Shown: positions 8,049-16,059, counted from the stretch's first letter. The stretch: 43,437 nucleotides of DNA from Litorilituus sp. (GCA_030754235.1 JASMAS010000001.1:1-43437); one strand, 5' to 3'. The notes: generated by a model not told the origin, from the sequence alone. Program-made: numbers and translations.

Positions 8049-9128
8049 TTAAATAACGCCTCGTTCCATTTGATTTAACTCAATCGACTTAAATAACGTT
8101 GAAAAATTTCCTTCACCAAATCCCTGATCATTGACGCGTTGGATCATTTCAATAAAAATAGGACCAAACAAGTTTTTGGTAAATATTTGCAGTAAATAAG
8201 AATTATCTGCTTGGCTGTCTACTAAAATTTGATGCGCTTTGATCTTTTCTTTGTCTTCTTTAACCCAAGGAACACGTGTAAATATTTCATCATAATACTC
8301 TGGCACAATATGCAAAGTATCAACAACAGAGCGATCAAGTTTATCTAGTGAGTCAACCAAGTCATCGGTTAAAAACGCTAAATGCTGAACGCCTGGACCA
8401 TTATATTCATCTAGGTATTCGTCAATTTGATTATCTTTACTACCTTTGCCTTCATTAATTGGAATACAGAACTTGCCACAAGGCGATTGTAATGCATAAG
8501 AAATCAAAGCGGTTTTAATGCCTTTAATATCAAAATAGCGAACCTCGGTAAAACCAAAAACTTGCTTATAAAAATCAGCCCACTTTTGCATCGTGCCTTG
8601 GTAAACATTATTGGTGAGATGATCAACGGCTAAAAAGCCTTTGTCTTCAACGGTAACAGGCTGTTCATGGCCTTCAAAGTCAGCCTCATAAATAAGCCCT
8701 TTATTTGTCCCTACACTTCCTTCATCAGAAGCAAAGTTATCAATAAAATAAATCAAGCTATCACCAATACCAAAAATAGCAGGGTAAGGTAATTTATTTT
8801 CTTCATTTTCAGCTGATTTTGCGCCACGCTTAACCGCTTCTTCAAAAGCAAAGTTAGCATCTTCAACGCGCCAACCCATAGAGCAAATGGCAGGACCATG
8901 GTTTTTAGCAAATTCTTTAGAGAAACCTTTTGTTTCTCTATTTAATAAAAAGTGAATATCATTTTGATTAAAGTAATCAATATCACGACCTTTAAACTTT
9001 TTCGTTTTTGAAAAACCAAATCCATAAAAAGCCTTTTCCATAAAGTCAGAGTCTGGGCTCGCGTACTCAGTAAATTCAATTCCACATAGTTTTAATGGAT
9101 TTTTTGCTACAGCAGTTACATCACTCAT
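8049..9128 (-). CDS. hpd: 4-hydroxyphenylpyruvate dioxygenase
   Basis: Fe(II) dioxygenase turning 4-hydroxyphenylpyruvate into homogentisate in tyrosine breakdown, and the entry to pyomelanin in some marine bacteria. The 359-residue protein has two vicinal-oxygen-chelate halves. The C-terminal half carries the metal ligands His170 (LAVDHLTNNV), His249 (GPGVQHLAFLTDD) and Glu327 (GPIFIEMIQR), with the typical C-terminal GFGEGNFSTLFKSIE. Full length. No homogentisate dioxygenase is in the window. A TyrR-box-like site lies about 140 bases upstream, and an aminotransferase that could supply its substrate lies on the far side of the glutamate mutase operon. Confidence 0.96.
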   Translation of the reverse strand: MSDVTAVAKNPLKLCGIEFTEYASPDSDFMEKAFYGFGFSKTKKFKGRDIDYFNQNDIHFLLNRETKGFSKEFAKNHGPAICSMGWRVEDANFAFEEAVKRGAKSAENEENKLPYPAIFGIGDSLIYFIDNFASDEGSVGTNKGLIYEADFEGHEQPVTVEDKGFLAVDHLTNNVYQGTMQKWADFYKQVFGFTEVRYFDIKGIKTALISYALQSPCGKFCIPINEGKGSKDNQIDEYLDEYNGPGVQHLAFLTDDLVDSLDKLDRSVVDTLHIVPEYYDEIFTRVPWVKEDKEKIKAHQILVDSQADNSYLLQIFTKNLFGPIFIEMIQRVNDQGFGEGNFSTLFKSIELNQMERGVI

Positions 9129-9267
9129 TTATCATTCTCTTTTTTTGCGGGTAACTAGCCCTTATTCTCTTCGATAAGTGCTAGTTACTATTTATATGTC
9201 ATCACTTCATTATCTAGAGGATTTTAGCTAAGCGAAAGACCAGTCAAGATAGAAGCTAAAATGACAA

Positions 9268-9285
9268 TGTAAATGTAAATGTACG
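9268..9285. promoter_or_regulatory. TyrR-box-like site upstream of hpd
   Basis: TGTAAA-N6-TGTACG matches the TyrR consensus TGTAAA-N6-TTTACA at 10 of 12 positions. It lies about 140 bases before hpd. Regulation by TyrR/PhhR is inferred from this match and the aromatic role of hpd. The rest of 9129-9495 shows no gene. Confidence 0.4.
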
Positions 9286-9427
9286 AAAAAAACGGGTAGA
9301 AAATCTTCAATAACTAGAAATGCCTGATAACTACTGACCAATTTATGTATTAAATTCTTTACAACACTAAATAATACGGGAAAGCGACCCTTTGATGGAG
9401 GAGGAAATTATAGAGTTATTAAAAGCA

Positions 9428-9463
9428 AAAAGAGGATGAATAGTTACCTATTCATCCTCTTTT
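9428..9463 (-). terminator. Perfect 16-bp terminator hairpin after the mutase/ligase operon
   Basis: Arms of 16 bases (AAAAGAGGATGAATAG and its exact complement) with a 4-base loop. On the minus strand the hairpin is followed by a T-rich stretch, 33 bases past the ligase stop. It could also work in the opposite direction. Confidence 0.85.
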
Positions 9464-9495
9464 GGGCTATTGTCAATCGACAAATAGCAGTGACG

Positions 9496-11067
9496 TTATC
9501 TTTTAGACAACTCGCGTTTTAGCTCGTCTTTGTTAACAAGGTTTTTATCACTTTGCACCAGTGGTAGTGACTTCTTATAAACGATTAAGCTAGGAAGCAT
9601 GTAAGATGCTAAGTGTTTTTTCAGCTCGAATAAAATTTCATTGTCTGTTATTTCATTCGCGGCTGAATAAACTAAAACGATCTCTTCTTCAATCATATCG
9701 TTTTCTAAACCAAAAACAGCACACTGTTCTACATGAGGAATATTCTTTGCAACCACAGATTCAACTTCAAAAGGTGAGACTCTAAAGCCTCTTGTTTTGA
9801 TCATATCATCTTGCCTTGAAACGAAGTAAAGGTAGCCTTCTTCATCTTTATAAACATAGTCTCCAGTAGCCACAACAATTTCATCGGTTAACTGACCATC
9901 TAAATTAACAACATCTTTTAAAATTTGTACGGATTTAAATCGTTGGGCATTTTGCTCTGGTGCATTCCAAAAACCTCGGTAAATATAACCTCCACGATGA
10001 ATGAGTTCACCCACTTCCCGAATGCCACATTCTTTGCCGTCTTCATTGATAATATAAAGCTCAACATCGGGAATGGCTTTACCTATTGAGTCAGGTCTAA
10101 TTTGCGCCTGTGCAGGATCAAGGTAAGTAGAACGAAAAGCTTCTGTTAAGCCGTGCATTGAAAAAAAATCAGCCTGAGTAAAAGTGTTTTTACAATCTTT
10201 GATCATTTTAGCGGTGACATTACCACCTGATGAGGTAATAATCTTAACTGCTGAAAACAATTCAGCAGTAGGAATTCGCTGAACACTACCATCAAACATT
10301 TGTGACAGATTTACTGGCATTAAAGGTAAAACAGTCACTCTATCGTTGATAATATGGTTAAAGTAATCTTCCGGCAGAATAAAGCGGTGTAAGGCTAGGG
10401 TTGCTTTTTTATACAAAGTACAAAATATTTGATTCAAGCCGTAATCAAGATTAAAGATAAGAACGCCAGAAATAATATCATCATGACTTAATTTCAAGTA
10501 CTGAGAAACCACACGAGCAGAGTCAATTAAATTTCGGTGTGAAATCACTATACCTTTAGGATTTCCAGAAACACCAAAAGAGTAGGTGATTAGCGCGTTG
10601 TTGTGGCCATTAATATCACACTGATAAGACTTATTATAGTATTTAAAAATCTCTTCAAATGACGCCATATCGTTGCCTGCGGTTTCATAAGAAATAACAT
10701 GGCCGGCAAAGTCAATTTCTTCAACGCTTTCAAGTTTCACTTTATCTGTGATGATACATTGAATATCACAGTCATTAATAATATATTCCACTTGCTCAGG
10801 TTTTAACAAAGTGGTTAATGGCACTAAAATGTAATCTGTCGACAAAATAGCTAGCACCGCAATCACTTGCTCAATGCCTTTAGTTGAATATATACCAACG
10901 CGAGAATCTTTAGGTAAATCTAACTCACTTAAGTAACAAGCTACTTGGTTTACTTTGGTAAATAACGCTTGGTAAGTGATACTTTTTTCATTATAAACAA
11001 GTGCAGTTTTCTCACTATGAGCCGCAACTGCATCTTCAAGTAGTGTTCTTATACAGTTTATTGACAT
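9496..11067 (-). CDS. AMP-forming ligase resembling exosortase-A-associated acyl-CoA ligases; substrate unknown
   Basis: Adenylate-forming enzyme (ANL superfamily) of 523 residues; it should activate a carboxylate with ATP. Phosphate loop at 162-171 reads YSFGVSGNPK, deviating from the usual Ser-Gly-Thr-Thr-Gly. It has A5-type GLTEAFRSTYL (306-316) and RPDSIGKAIP, A7 TGD at 401, A8 DDMIKTRGFRVSPFEVES and a C-terminal lysine (Lys508) aligned with the catalytic A10 Lys. LTEAFRSTYL, RPDSIGKAIP and LLKPEQV are strongly reminiscent of the ligase family found beside exosortase A, yet no exosortase, carrier protein or condensation domain is nearby. It overlaps glmL by 10 bases and ends the glutamate mutase operon, so 3-methylaspartate or a derivative is a logical but unproven substrate. 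Confidence 0.75.
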   Translation of the reverse strand: MSINCIRTLLEDAVAAHSEKTALVYNEKSITYQALFTKVNQVACYLSELDLPKDSRVGIYSTKGIEQVIAVLAILSTDYILVPLTTLLKPEQVEYIINDCDIQCIITDKVKLESVEEIDFAGHVISYETAGNDMASFEEIFKYYNKSYQCDINGHNNALITYSFGVSGNPKGIVISHRNLIDSARVVSQYLKLSHDDIISGVLIFNLDYGLNQIFCTLYKKATLALHRFILPEDYFNHIINDRVTVLPLMPVNLSQMFDGSVQRIPTAELFSAVKIITSSGGNVTAKMIKDCKNTFTQADFFSMHGLTEAFRSTYLDPAQAQIRPDSIGKAIPDVELYIINEDGKECGIREVGELIHRGGYIYRGFWNAPEQNAQRFKSVQILKDVVNLDGQLTDEIVVATGDYVYKDEEGYLYFVSRQDDMIKTRGFRVSPFEVESVVAKNIPHVEQCAVFGLENDMIEEEIVLVYSAANEITDNEILFELKKHLASYMLPSLIVYKKSLPLVQSDKNLVNKDELKRELSKR

Positions 11068-12308
11068 AATTTTTTTCCTCTTTCTTTCAGGCTGGCAGCC
11101 TCAAGTGTCCAAATATCATAATGACTATCAAGAACCGTTACGGGGTTATGCTCTGAATTAAGAATTTTTTTATAAAAAAATGAAATAATATCTTCTATTT
11201 CTTCACGGATTAATACTTTTGTTATTCCTCCCGTTAAAACAATAGAATTAAGAGAAAGTAACTTTATATTGATATAGGCTTTTCTATAGTGTGAAATTTT
11301 GCATAAAACCAAAAAGATAGCGAGCTGCATCAGTATTTTTGTTGCTTTTTTGCTTTGCTCTTCAAAAATATTTTCTGTCACTTTTAAATGCATTAACAAC
11401 TCATAAACAAATTCATTATTTTTTGCGGCAAAAATTAGCGACTGTTTAGATTTATAAACACCTAATTTTTTAAACACCAACCTGTCGTATTCATTTTCTG
11501 AAACCAAATTATCATCCACTAAATCTTTTGAGTAATGAATATCAGTAGTTGCCCCGCCAATATCCAATAATATAAAAGGATTAACCACAGAGAATTTAGC
11601 ATCAATTAACGGCAGTGTTTTATTCACAATATAAGGTGTGGGATATATTTGATTAGAAGTGATGTTATACAAGTTTTTTACATCCTCTTTGCCTTCAATA
11701 TCTTGTTGATAGAGATGAGTAAGATAGTCGCTTAAATGATCTTCAACTATATGTAATCTGTTATCAATAATGTTTGGCAATATCACTACGTGATCAATAT
11801 TCTCTTCTACTGTTGGCGCATCGATTTCATTACCCACAAAAACAATATTTGAATAATGCAATTGCGCTAAATAGTCATATAACCGTGATGAAAAAACACC
11901 ACCATTTGAGTTAATACCACCAACAATAATCACAACATCAATTAAATCACTTGGTATAGAGTAGTCTTCAATATCTTGATAAAGCACAGTATCGATAATA
12001 TTTATACCAGAATTAAACGCAATGTTAGTGGCATACTTGAGTGAAAACGTATGACTAATACCCACAATCAATGTCGTTAAACCACCATTAGCTGATGAAC
12101 AAATATGTACATCTTTTTTAGCAAAACCTGCAATAGTATCACCACACTTTTGCATCAAATCATCTAAAATATCTTTATTAAAGTCTCTAAAGTGCTGCTC
12201 TAAATTATCATCTGTGCTGAGTTTGAAGTAAGTACTACCCACGTCAATAAGCAACTTTTCATCACGGTTGTTACTATCTTGGTTAGTTTCAATTGCGGCA
12301 CTGCTCAT
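11058..12308 (-). CDS. glmL: GlmL/MutL-type glutamate mutase repair ATPase
   Basis: Actin/Hsp70-fold ATPase of 416 residues, of the family thought to reactivate adenosylcobalamin glutamate mutase by exchanging damaged cofactor. Phosphate-1 motif LLIDVGSTYFK (19-29), SSANGGL (71-77), phosphate-2 motif LLDIGGATTDIHY (247-259) and a late adenosine motif IVLTGGI. Somewhat shorter than most GlmL proteins (about 460-480). It overlaps glmE by four bases (ATGA) and the ligase by ten, so all four genes are translated as a unit. Known GlmL genes usually sit between glmS and glmE; here it follows glmE. Confidence 0.85.
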   Translation of the reverse strand: MSSAAIETNQDSNNRDEKLLIDVGSTYFKLSTDDNLEQHFRDFNKDILDDLMQKCGDTIAGFAKKDVHICSSANGGLTTLIVGISHTFSLKYATNIAFNSGINIIDTVLYQDIEDYSIPSDLIDVVIIVGGINSNGGVFSSRLYDYLAQLHYSNIVFVGNEIDAPTVEENIDHVVILPNIIDNRLHIVEDHLSDYLTHLYQQDIEGKEDVKNLYNITSNQIYPTPYIVNKTLPLIDAKFSVVNPFILLDIGGATTDIHYSKDLVDDNLVSENEYDRLVFKKLGVYKSKQSLIFAAKNNEFVYELLMHLKVTENIFEEQSKKATKILMQLAIFLVLCKISHYRKAYINIKLLSLNSIVLTGGITKVLIREEIEDIISFFYKKILNSEHNPVTVLDSHYDIWTLEAASLKERGKKLCQ

Positions 12309-13669
12309 TGCATAATTCCTATATCGTGAATAATATCGTTAACAATACTGGTAGTATCTTTGGTTAAATCACATTGCGCCTTGTCATAGGCATAGCAGCG
12401 ATCCGGTATAGGCACATTACCTCTTTTTATAATACGAATATTTTTCTTGGCATCTCTAATAGTGATCATCTTATTATGATTAATAATATGCGGGGAAAAT
12501 GGCACATCAATGACACCGCTTTTGATCGAATTAAACACTTTACGCCACAAGGTATCTGCAGGGTCATTAAATACAGCTTCCATGATCGCTTTGACTTGCA
12601 ATGTTAATATTTCTTCTTCTTCTTCATCAACAATATTAGGCAAGCCATTGAGTATACCTAGGGTGTATTGGGTATTGGCTACCGTTTTAGCATTGGCTTC
12701 TTTGGTGGGAATACCTGAGGCTTCTTCTCGGGTTTTGGTGATGATTTTATCTGCACCAACCATTGAAGCAATGACGGTAGACATGTTAATCAACTGCTCT
12801 GCATAGTCTTTGTTGGTTGGAAATGCTCCCATCCACTGGTGATAAACTAGGTGTATAGCCGCATCAGCACAGTTAATTTGCTCAGCATAATATTTTGCTA
12901 ACTTTTTAATGACCGCACCTGTGACTATATCTTGATTCATTGACCCCGTTTGTGAAAAAGACACCGAGAAAGATTTAACCCCTTCTTCTAATGAGAGCAA
13001 CATTTCTAATAATTGAATAACAATGGTAATTGCTGGTGGCACTAACGTCGCGGTTAATGGACCAAAAGATTCTCGATTAATGGGCTCATTAAGTTGTGAA
13101 TAATTAGCGCAAACACGCTCAACATATTTCCAATATAAAAAGGCTTTATCTAAGGGAAAGTTTTTTGAGTAAGGTAAAAGGTAAGTAATTGGTCCGCCTT
13201 CAATTTCAAAAATACCTGAAGCGATGGCCGTTTCAATCAGTAACCGAGCGTCTGGCGTACCATGCCTTAGACTCACTGGCTTATTAAAATGTGTGATCAT
13301 TTTACGGGTTGTTCTATAACCGTGATTAACTAAGGGATAACCGTTAAGCATATCCACATCATTTTCCTCACTTAAACGCAGCATTTTTTTTGCTGTTGCA
13401 TAATCATTAAGGCGAGTATTTGAGTCAATAGTCAAGGGAAGCACATCAACATTAGCTTTCACAAAAAACTCATTAAGGGCAAACTGCTTTTGATAGGTTG
13501 GAAAACCACCTCGAGGTTGCACTAGCATTTTATTTTTTTGTTTAAAATGATGCGATATAAATAAGTCTTTACTGGCACCTTTTACAAACTTAGCAACTTC
13601 GTCAAAATCAAAGTTATCTACGTATTCATTGCTAAGAATGATTTCTCTTTCTTCCTGCAGCAAACTCAT
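12305..13669 (-). CDS. glmE: Glutamate mutase (methylaspartate mutase) epsilon subunit
   Basis: Catalytic TIM-barrel subunit; with GlmS and adenosylcobalamin it converts L-glutamate to (2S,3S)-3-methylaspartate. The 454-residue protein keeps the substrate residues known from the Clostridium enzyme: the arginine claw Arg53 (QPRGGF), Arg86 (SNTR) and Arg135 (SLRHGTPD), and Glu157, Tyr163, Tyr167 in EGGPITYLLPY. The spacing of these residues matches that enzyme with a steady offset, so it should be active. Shorter than the clostridial protein (about 480). Starts one base inside the glmS stop (TAATG). No methylaspartate ammonia-lyase is in the window, so its product is used another way. Confidence 0.92.
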   Translation of the reverse strand: MSLLQEEREIILSNEYVDNFDFDEVAKFVKGASKDLFISHHFKQKNKMLVQPRGGFPTYQKQFALNEFFVKANVDVLPLTIDSNTRLNDYATAKKMLRLSEENDVDMLNGYPLVNHGYRTTRKMITHFNKPVSLRHGTPDARLLIETAIASGIFEIEGGPITYLLPYSKNFPLDKAFLYWKYVERVCANYSQLNEPINRESFGPLTATLVPPAITIVIQLLEMLLSLEEGVKSFSVSFSQTGSMNQDIVTGAVIKKLAKYYAEQINCADAAIHLVYHQWMGAFPTNKDYAEQLINMSTVIASMVGADKIITKTREEASGIPTKEANAKTVANTQYTLGILNGLPNIVDEEEEEILTLQVKAIMEAVFNDPADTLWRKVFNSIKSGVIDVPFSPHIINHNKMITIRDAKKNIRIIKRGNVPIPDRCYAYDKAQCDLTKDTTSIVNDIIHDIGIMQ

Positions 13670-14139
13670 TATTTATTACTCTCTTTTATATCACTATCGT
13701 TAACGACTCTTTCTTCAATAAAGGCTTCTAGTTGATCTAAACCCGTATTTAAATCTACTTGGTGACACACAATATCAAAACCATAATTTTTATATTTGGG
13801 GATGATATCTTCTGCGCTTCCCGTCCCCACAACTAAATTACCACCTATCATCATAATAAGGTTATCTAAGTGTTTGTATTTAGCTTTAAGTAACTGAACT
13901 TCTCTGCTCCACCCTTCCGCTTCACCATTAAGGGAAGATATCATCAAAACGTCGGCTCCCGTTTCTACAACCGCATCAAAAAACTCTTCTAAATAGGTGT
14001 TAACTCCAAGGTTAAACACTTCATATCCTCTTGCATCTAAAGAGAGTTCAAGTAATCGGTTGGCAACGACATGAATATCATTACCAACTACGCCTGTTAC
14101 TACTTTCATATTTTTTAAAGCCCGAACTTGTATATACAT
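13669..14139 (-). CDS. glmS: Glutamate mutase sigma subunit, B12-binding
   Basis: Rossmann-like cobalamin-binding subunit of glutamate mutase (not glucosamine synthase). B12 motif DxHxxG is present as DIHVVA: the Asp and the cobalt-ligating His are kept, but the final Gly is Ala. SSLNGEAEG and IGGNLVVGTG match the other cofactor contacts. At 156 residues it is longer than usual (about 137); the Met at 14109 would give 146 residues and the usual start KVVTGVVG. Neither start has a clear ribosome site, and the upstream Met sits directly against a 25-base palindrome, so the start is undecided. First gene of the operon. Confidence 0.88.
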   Translation of the reverse strand: MYIQVRALKNMKVVTGVVGNDIHVVANRLLELSLDARGYEVFNLGVNTYLEEFFDAVVETGADVLMISSLNGEAEGWSREVQLLKAKYKHLDNLIMMIGGNLVVGTGSAEDIIPKYKNYGFDIVCHQVDLNTGLDQLEAFIEERVVNDSDIKESNK

Positions 14140-14164
14140 ATATATTCACTTTTAGTGAATATAT
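14140..14164. promoter_or_regulatory. 25-base palindrome between glmS and the RraA-like gene
   Basis: Perfect 11-base arms ATATATTCACT and AGTGAATATAT around TTT. It lies in the 109-base divergent region of the two genes and ends exactly at the upstream glmS start codon. A dimeric repressor or activator serving both promoters is the natural reading; it does not match a box I know. Confidence 0.6.
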
Positions 14165-14247
14165 AGTACCAAATTTTCTATCAAAACACTTCTTTAATGC
14201 TAGAATACTGGCTTATACCCTATATAAAAAAAGAACAGGAATTAATT

Positions 14248-14727
14248 ATGACGTTTTTTACTGCAGATATCTGCGACGACCATAGTGACAAGGTATCTGT
14301 ATTAGGCACTGGCTATAAAAATTATGGTGGTGTGAGCAAATGCCAAGGTGAAATTATCACCATAAAATTAGAGAAAAATAACACGGAACTCATTAAACTA
14401 CTGCGAGACGAAAACGGTTCAGGCAAAGTGGTGGTAGTTGATGTTGCCCAAGAATATTATGCCGTAGTTGGTGAAAATTTGATGAAATTTGCTCAGCAAA
14501 ATAATTATAACGGCATCATTATCAACGGTTACATTAGAGACACCTTCCAAATCACGGGAATTCCGGTGGCATTATTTGCGTTAGGGACTTGCTCAAGAAA
14601 ATATATTCCTGTGACTCAGGGTAAAAGAGGACTCAAGTTATCCTTTGGAGGTATTGAATTTAATCATGGTGACTATTTATATGCTGACACCGATGGGGTC
14701 ATTGTATCCCCCAAAAAAATAGTATAA
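14248..14727 (+). CDS. RraA/HMG-aldolase family protein with the catalytic Arg-Asp pair
   Basis: A 159-residue protein covering the whole RraA fold (E. coli RraA has 161). I chose the ATG at 14248, preceded by AGGA, because the 17 upstream codons in frame have no family match. The family holds RNase E inhibitors (RraA) and class II pyruvate aldolases (4-hydroxy-4-methyl-2-oxoglutarate aldolase) that also decarboxylate oxaloacetate. This protein has VVGENL (73-78) and INGYIRDT with Arg97-Asp98, the metal/substrate pair that aldolases keep and that E. coli RraA has lost (Arg-Gln). It is therefore more likely an enzyme than an RNase regulator. Divergent from the glutamate mutase operon across a shared palindrome; decarboxylation of 3-methyloxaloacetate is one attractive but untested role. 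Confidence 0.75.
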   Translation: MTFFTADICDDHSDKVSVLGTGYKNYGGVSKCQGEIITIKLEKNNTELIKLLRDENGSGKVVVVDVAQEYYAVVGENLMKFAQQNNYNGIIINGYIRDTFQITGIPVALFALGTCSRKYIPVTQGKRGLKLSFGGIEFNHGDYLYADTDGVIVSPKKIV

Positions 14728-14759
14728 ATATCTAATTCGCTTGAATACAAAGAAACAAC

Positions 14760-14787
14760 AGCCCACAGTAATTGCTAGCAGTGGGCT
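14760..14787. terminator. Hairpin between convergent genes
   Basis: AGCCCAC (14760-14766) pairs with GTGGGCT (14781-14787) between the RraA-like gene and the aminotransferase. T runs are poor on both sides. Confidence 0.45.
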
Positions 14788-14812
14788 TATAGCAAGTTAA
14801 TCGTTTTGTAGG

Positions 14813-16003
14813 TTAAAGTATTTTAGCAATAGATTGCGTTAAGTAATCAACATTAGTTGGCGAAATACCGGCAAGACTGATACGACTTGAACCCACAATA
14901 TAAATACTAAATTCATCTTGTAAGCGCTGAACTTGTTCTTTATCAATACCTAAAAACGAGAACATCCCTTTTTGTGTAGTAATAAAACTAAAGTCACGAG
15001 TGACGCCATTTTCAACTAATTTATCCACGAATAACTGACGCATGCCATTAATACGATCACGCATCTCTTCTAACTCGCTGTGCCATTGTGTTGTAAGCGT
15101 TGGCGAACTCAAGATAGTTTCAACTATTGCGGCACCATGAGCTGGTGGCATAGAGTAAATAACACGTACCACAGCAAGTAATACCGAATTAATAATATCA
15201 GCATAAGCAGCACTGCTGCCAATAATAGAGCAAGCACCAATACGTTCACGGTATAAACCAAAATTTTTAGAACATGAACTACAAATAATCATTTGTTCAA
15301 CAGAGTCTGCCATTAACCTTAAGCCATAAGCATCGGCATCTAAGTCTTCACCAAAGCCTTGATAAGCCATATCAACCACGGGTATAAAGCCAATATGATT
15401 AGCCACTTCAGCAACTTGCTGCCATTGCTCTTTACTTAAGTCCATACCACTTGGATTATGACAACAAGCATGTAATAACACTGCATCTTCTTTAGGTATT
15501 TGTTTTAACGCTGCTAGCATACCATCAAAATCTAAACAGTTATTTTCATAATCATAATAAGGGTAGGTTTTAACACTTAAACCCGCCGCTTTAAAAATAC
15601 CTTGGTGATTTGCCCAAGTAGGGTTACTTACCCATATAGTAGCACCGGGTGTACAGGTTTTAATAAACTCACCTGCAACACGCAAAGCCCCAGTACCACC
15701 AGGAGTAGACACAGTACGAATACGGTTTTGAGCAATCACGTTGTGCGCTTTGCCCAACATGAGCTCTGTCATTTTTTCATTAAATAAACCAGAGCCCGCT
15801 GAGCCTAAATAAGCTTTACTTGCTTCCTGTTCAACACGATATTGTTCGGCAGCTTTTACGCAAGCTAAAACAGGTGTTCTTCCTACTTCATCTTTATAAA
15901 TGCCAGCACCAAGATCTATTTTATTCGGGTTATTATCCGCTTTATATTTTACCGACAAACCCAAAATAGGATCTGCTGGTACTTGCTTTAACTGAGTAAA
16001 CAT
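14813..16003 (-). CDS. Aspartate/aromatic aminotransferase (class I)
   Basis: PLP enzyme of the AspC/TyrB type, 396 residues from MFTQLKQVPADPILGL, which matches the family start and has AAGG upstream; a Met ten codons earlier is also in frame. PLP Lys246 lies in CSSCSKNFGLY, with Asn183 in HNPSG, Asp211 and Tyr214 in DMAYQGF, and the substrate-carboxylate Arg in SSRISLAGI. The family exchanges amino groups among Asp, Glu, Phe and Tyr; the sequence does not settle the preference. A TyrR-like box 33 bases upstream and hpd nearby favour tyrosine breakdown. It would also be able in principle to transaminate 3-methylaspartate from the adjacent mutase operon. Confidence 0.9.
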   Translation of the reverse strand: MFTQLKQVPADPILGLSVKYKADNNPNKIDLGAGIYKDEVGRTPVLACVKAAEQYRVEQEASKAYLGSAGSGLFNEKMTELMLGKAHNVIAQNRIRTVSTPGGTGALRVAGEFIKTCTPGATIWVSNPTWANHQGIFKAAGLSVKTYPYYDYENNCLDFDGMLAALKQIPKEDAVLLHACCHNPSGMDLSKEQWQQVAEVANHIGFIPVVDMAYQGFGEDLDADAYGLRLMADSVEQMIICSSCSKNFGLYRERIGACSIIGSSAAYADIINSVLLAVVRVIYSMPPAHGAAIVETILSSPTLTTQWHSELEEMRDRINGMRQLFVDKLVENGVTRDFSFITTQKGMFSFLGIDKEQVQRLQDEFSIYIVGSSRISLAGISPTNVDYLTQSIAKIL

Positions 16004-16035
16004 ACTTTTTACTACCTTTTTAATTTTCCACATGT

Positions 16036-16059
16036 TTCTGTACCAAAATCGATACAGAA
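16036..16059. promoter_or_regulatory. TyrR-like inverted repeat before the aminotransferase
   Basis: Seven-base arms TTCTGTA and TACAGAA around 10 bases. The core TGTACC-N6-GATACA fits the geometry of the TyrR box (TGTAAA-N6-TTTACA) at 8 of 12 positions. It lies 33 bases before the chosen start. Confidence 0.4.

Noticed and set aside
9390-9443. Short ORF of 14 codons with GGAGGAG-like start region
   Set aside because: The purine-rich stretch lies inside the ORF, and the frame runs into a terminator hairpin.
9496-11067. Exosortase A / PEP-CTERM locus
   Set aside because: The ligase resembles that family, but no exosortase, PEP-CTERM protein or polysaccharide gene is in the window.
13669-14139. 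Annotation of glmS as glucosamine-6-phosphate synthase
   Set aside because: Same symbol but an unrelated protein; size and B12 motif identify the mutase sigma subunit.
14140-14164. ArgR box
   Set aside because: ArgR boxes read TGAAT-N4-ATTCA; here the half-sites point the opposite way (ATTCA...TGAAT).
16036-16059. LexA (SOS) box
   Set aside because: The CTG...CAG arms are separated by 14 bases, not the 10 of a LexA box; the spacing fits a TyrR-type site better.
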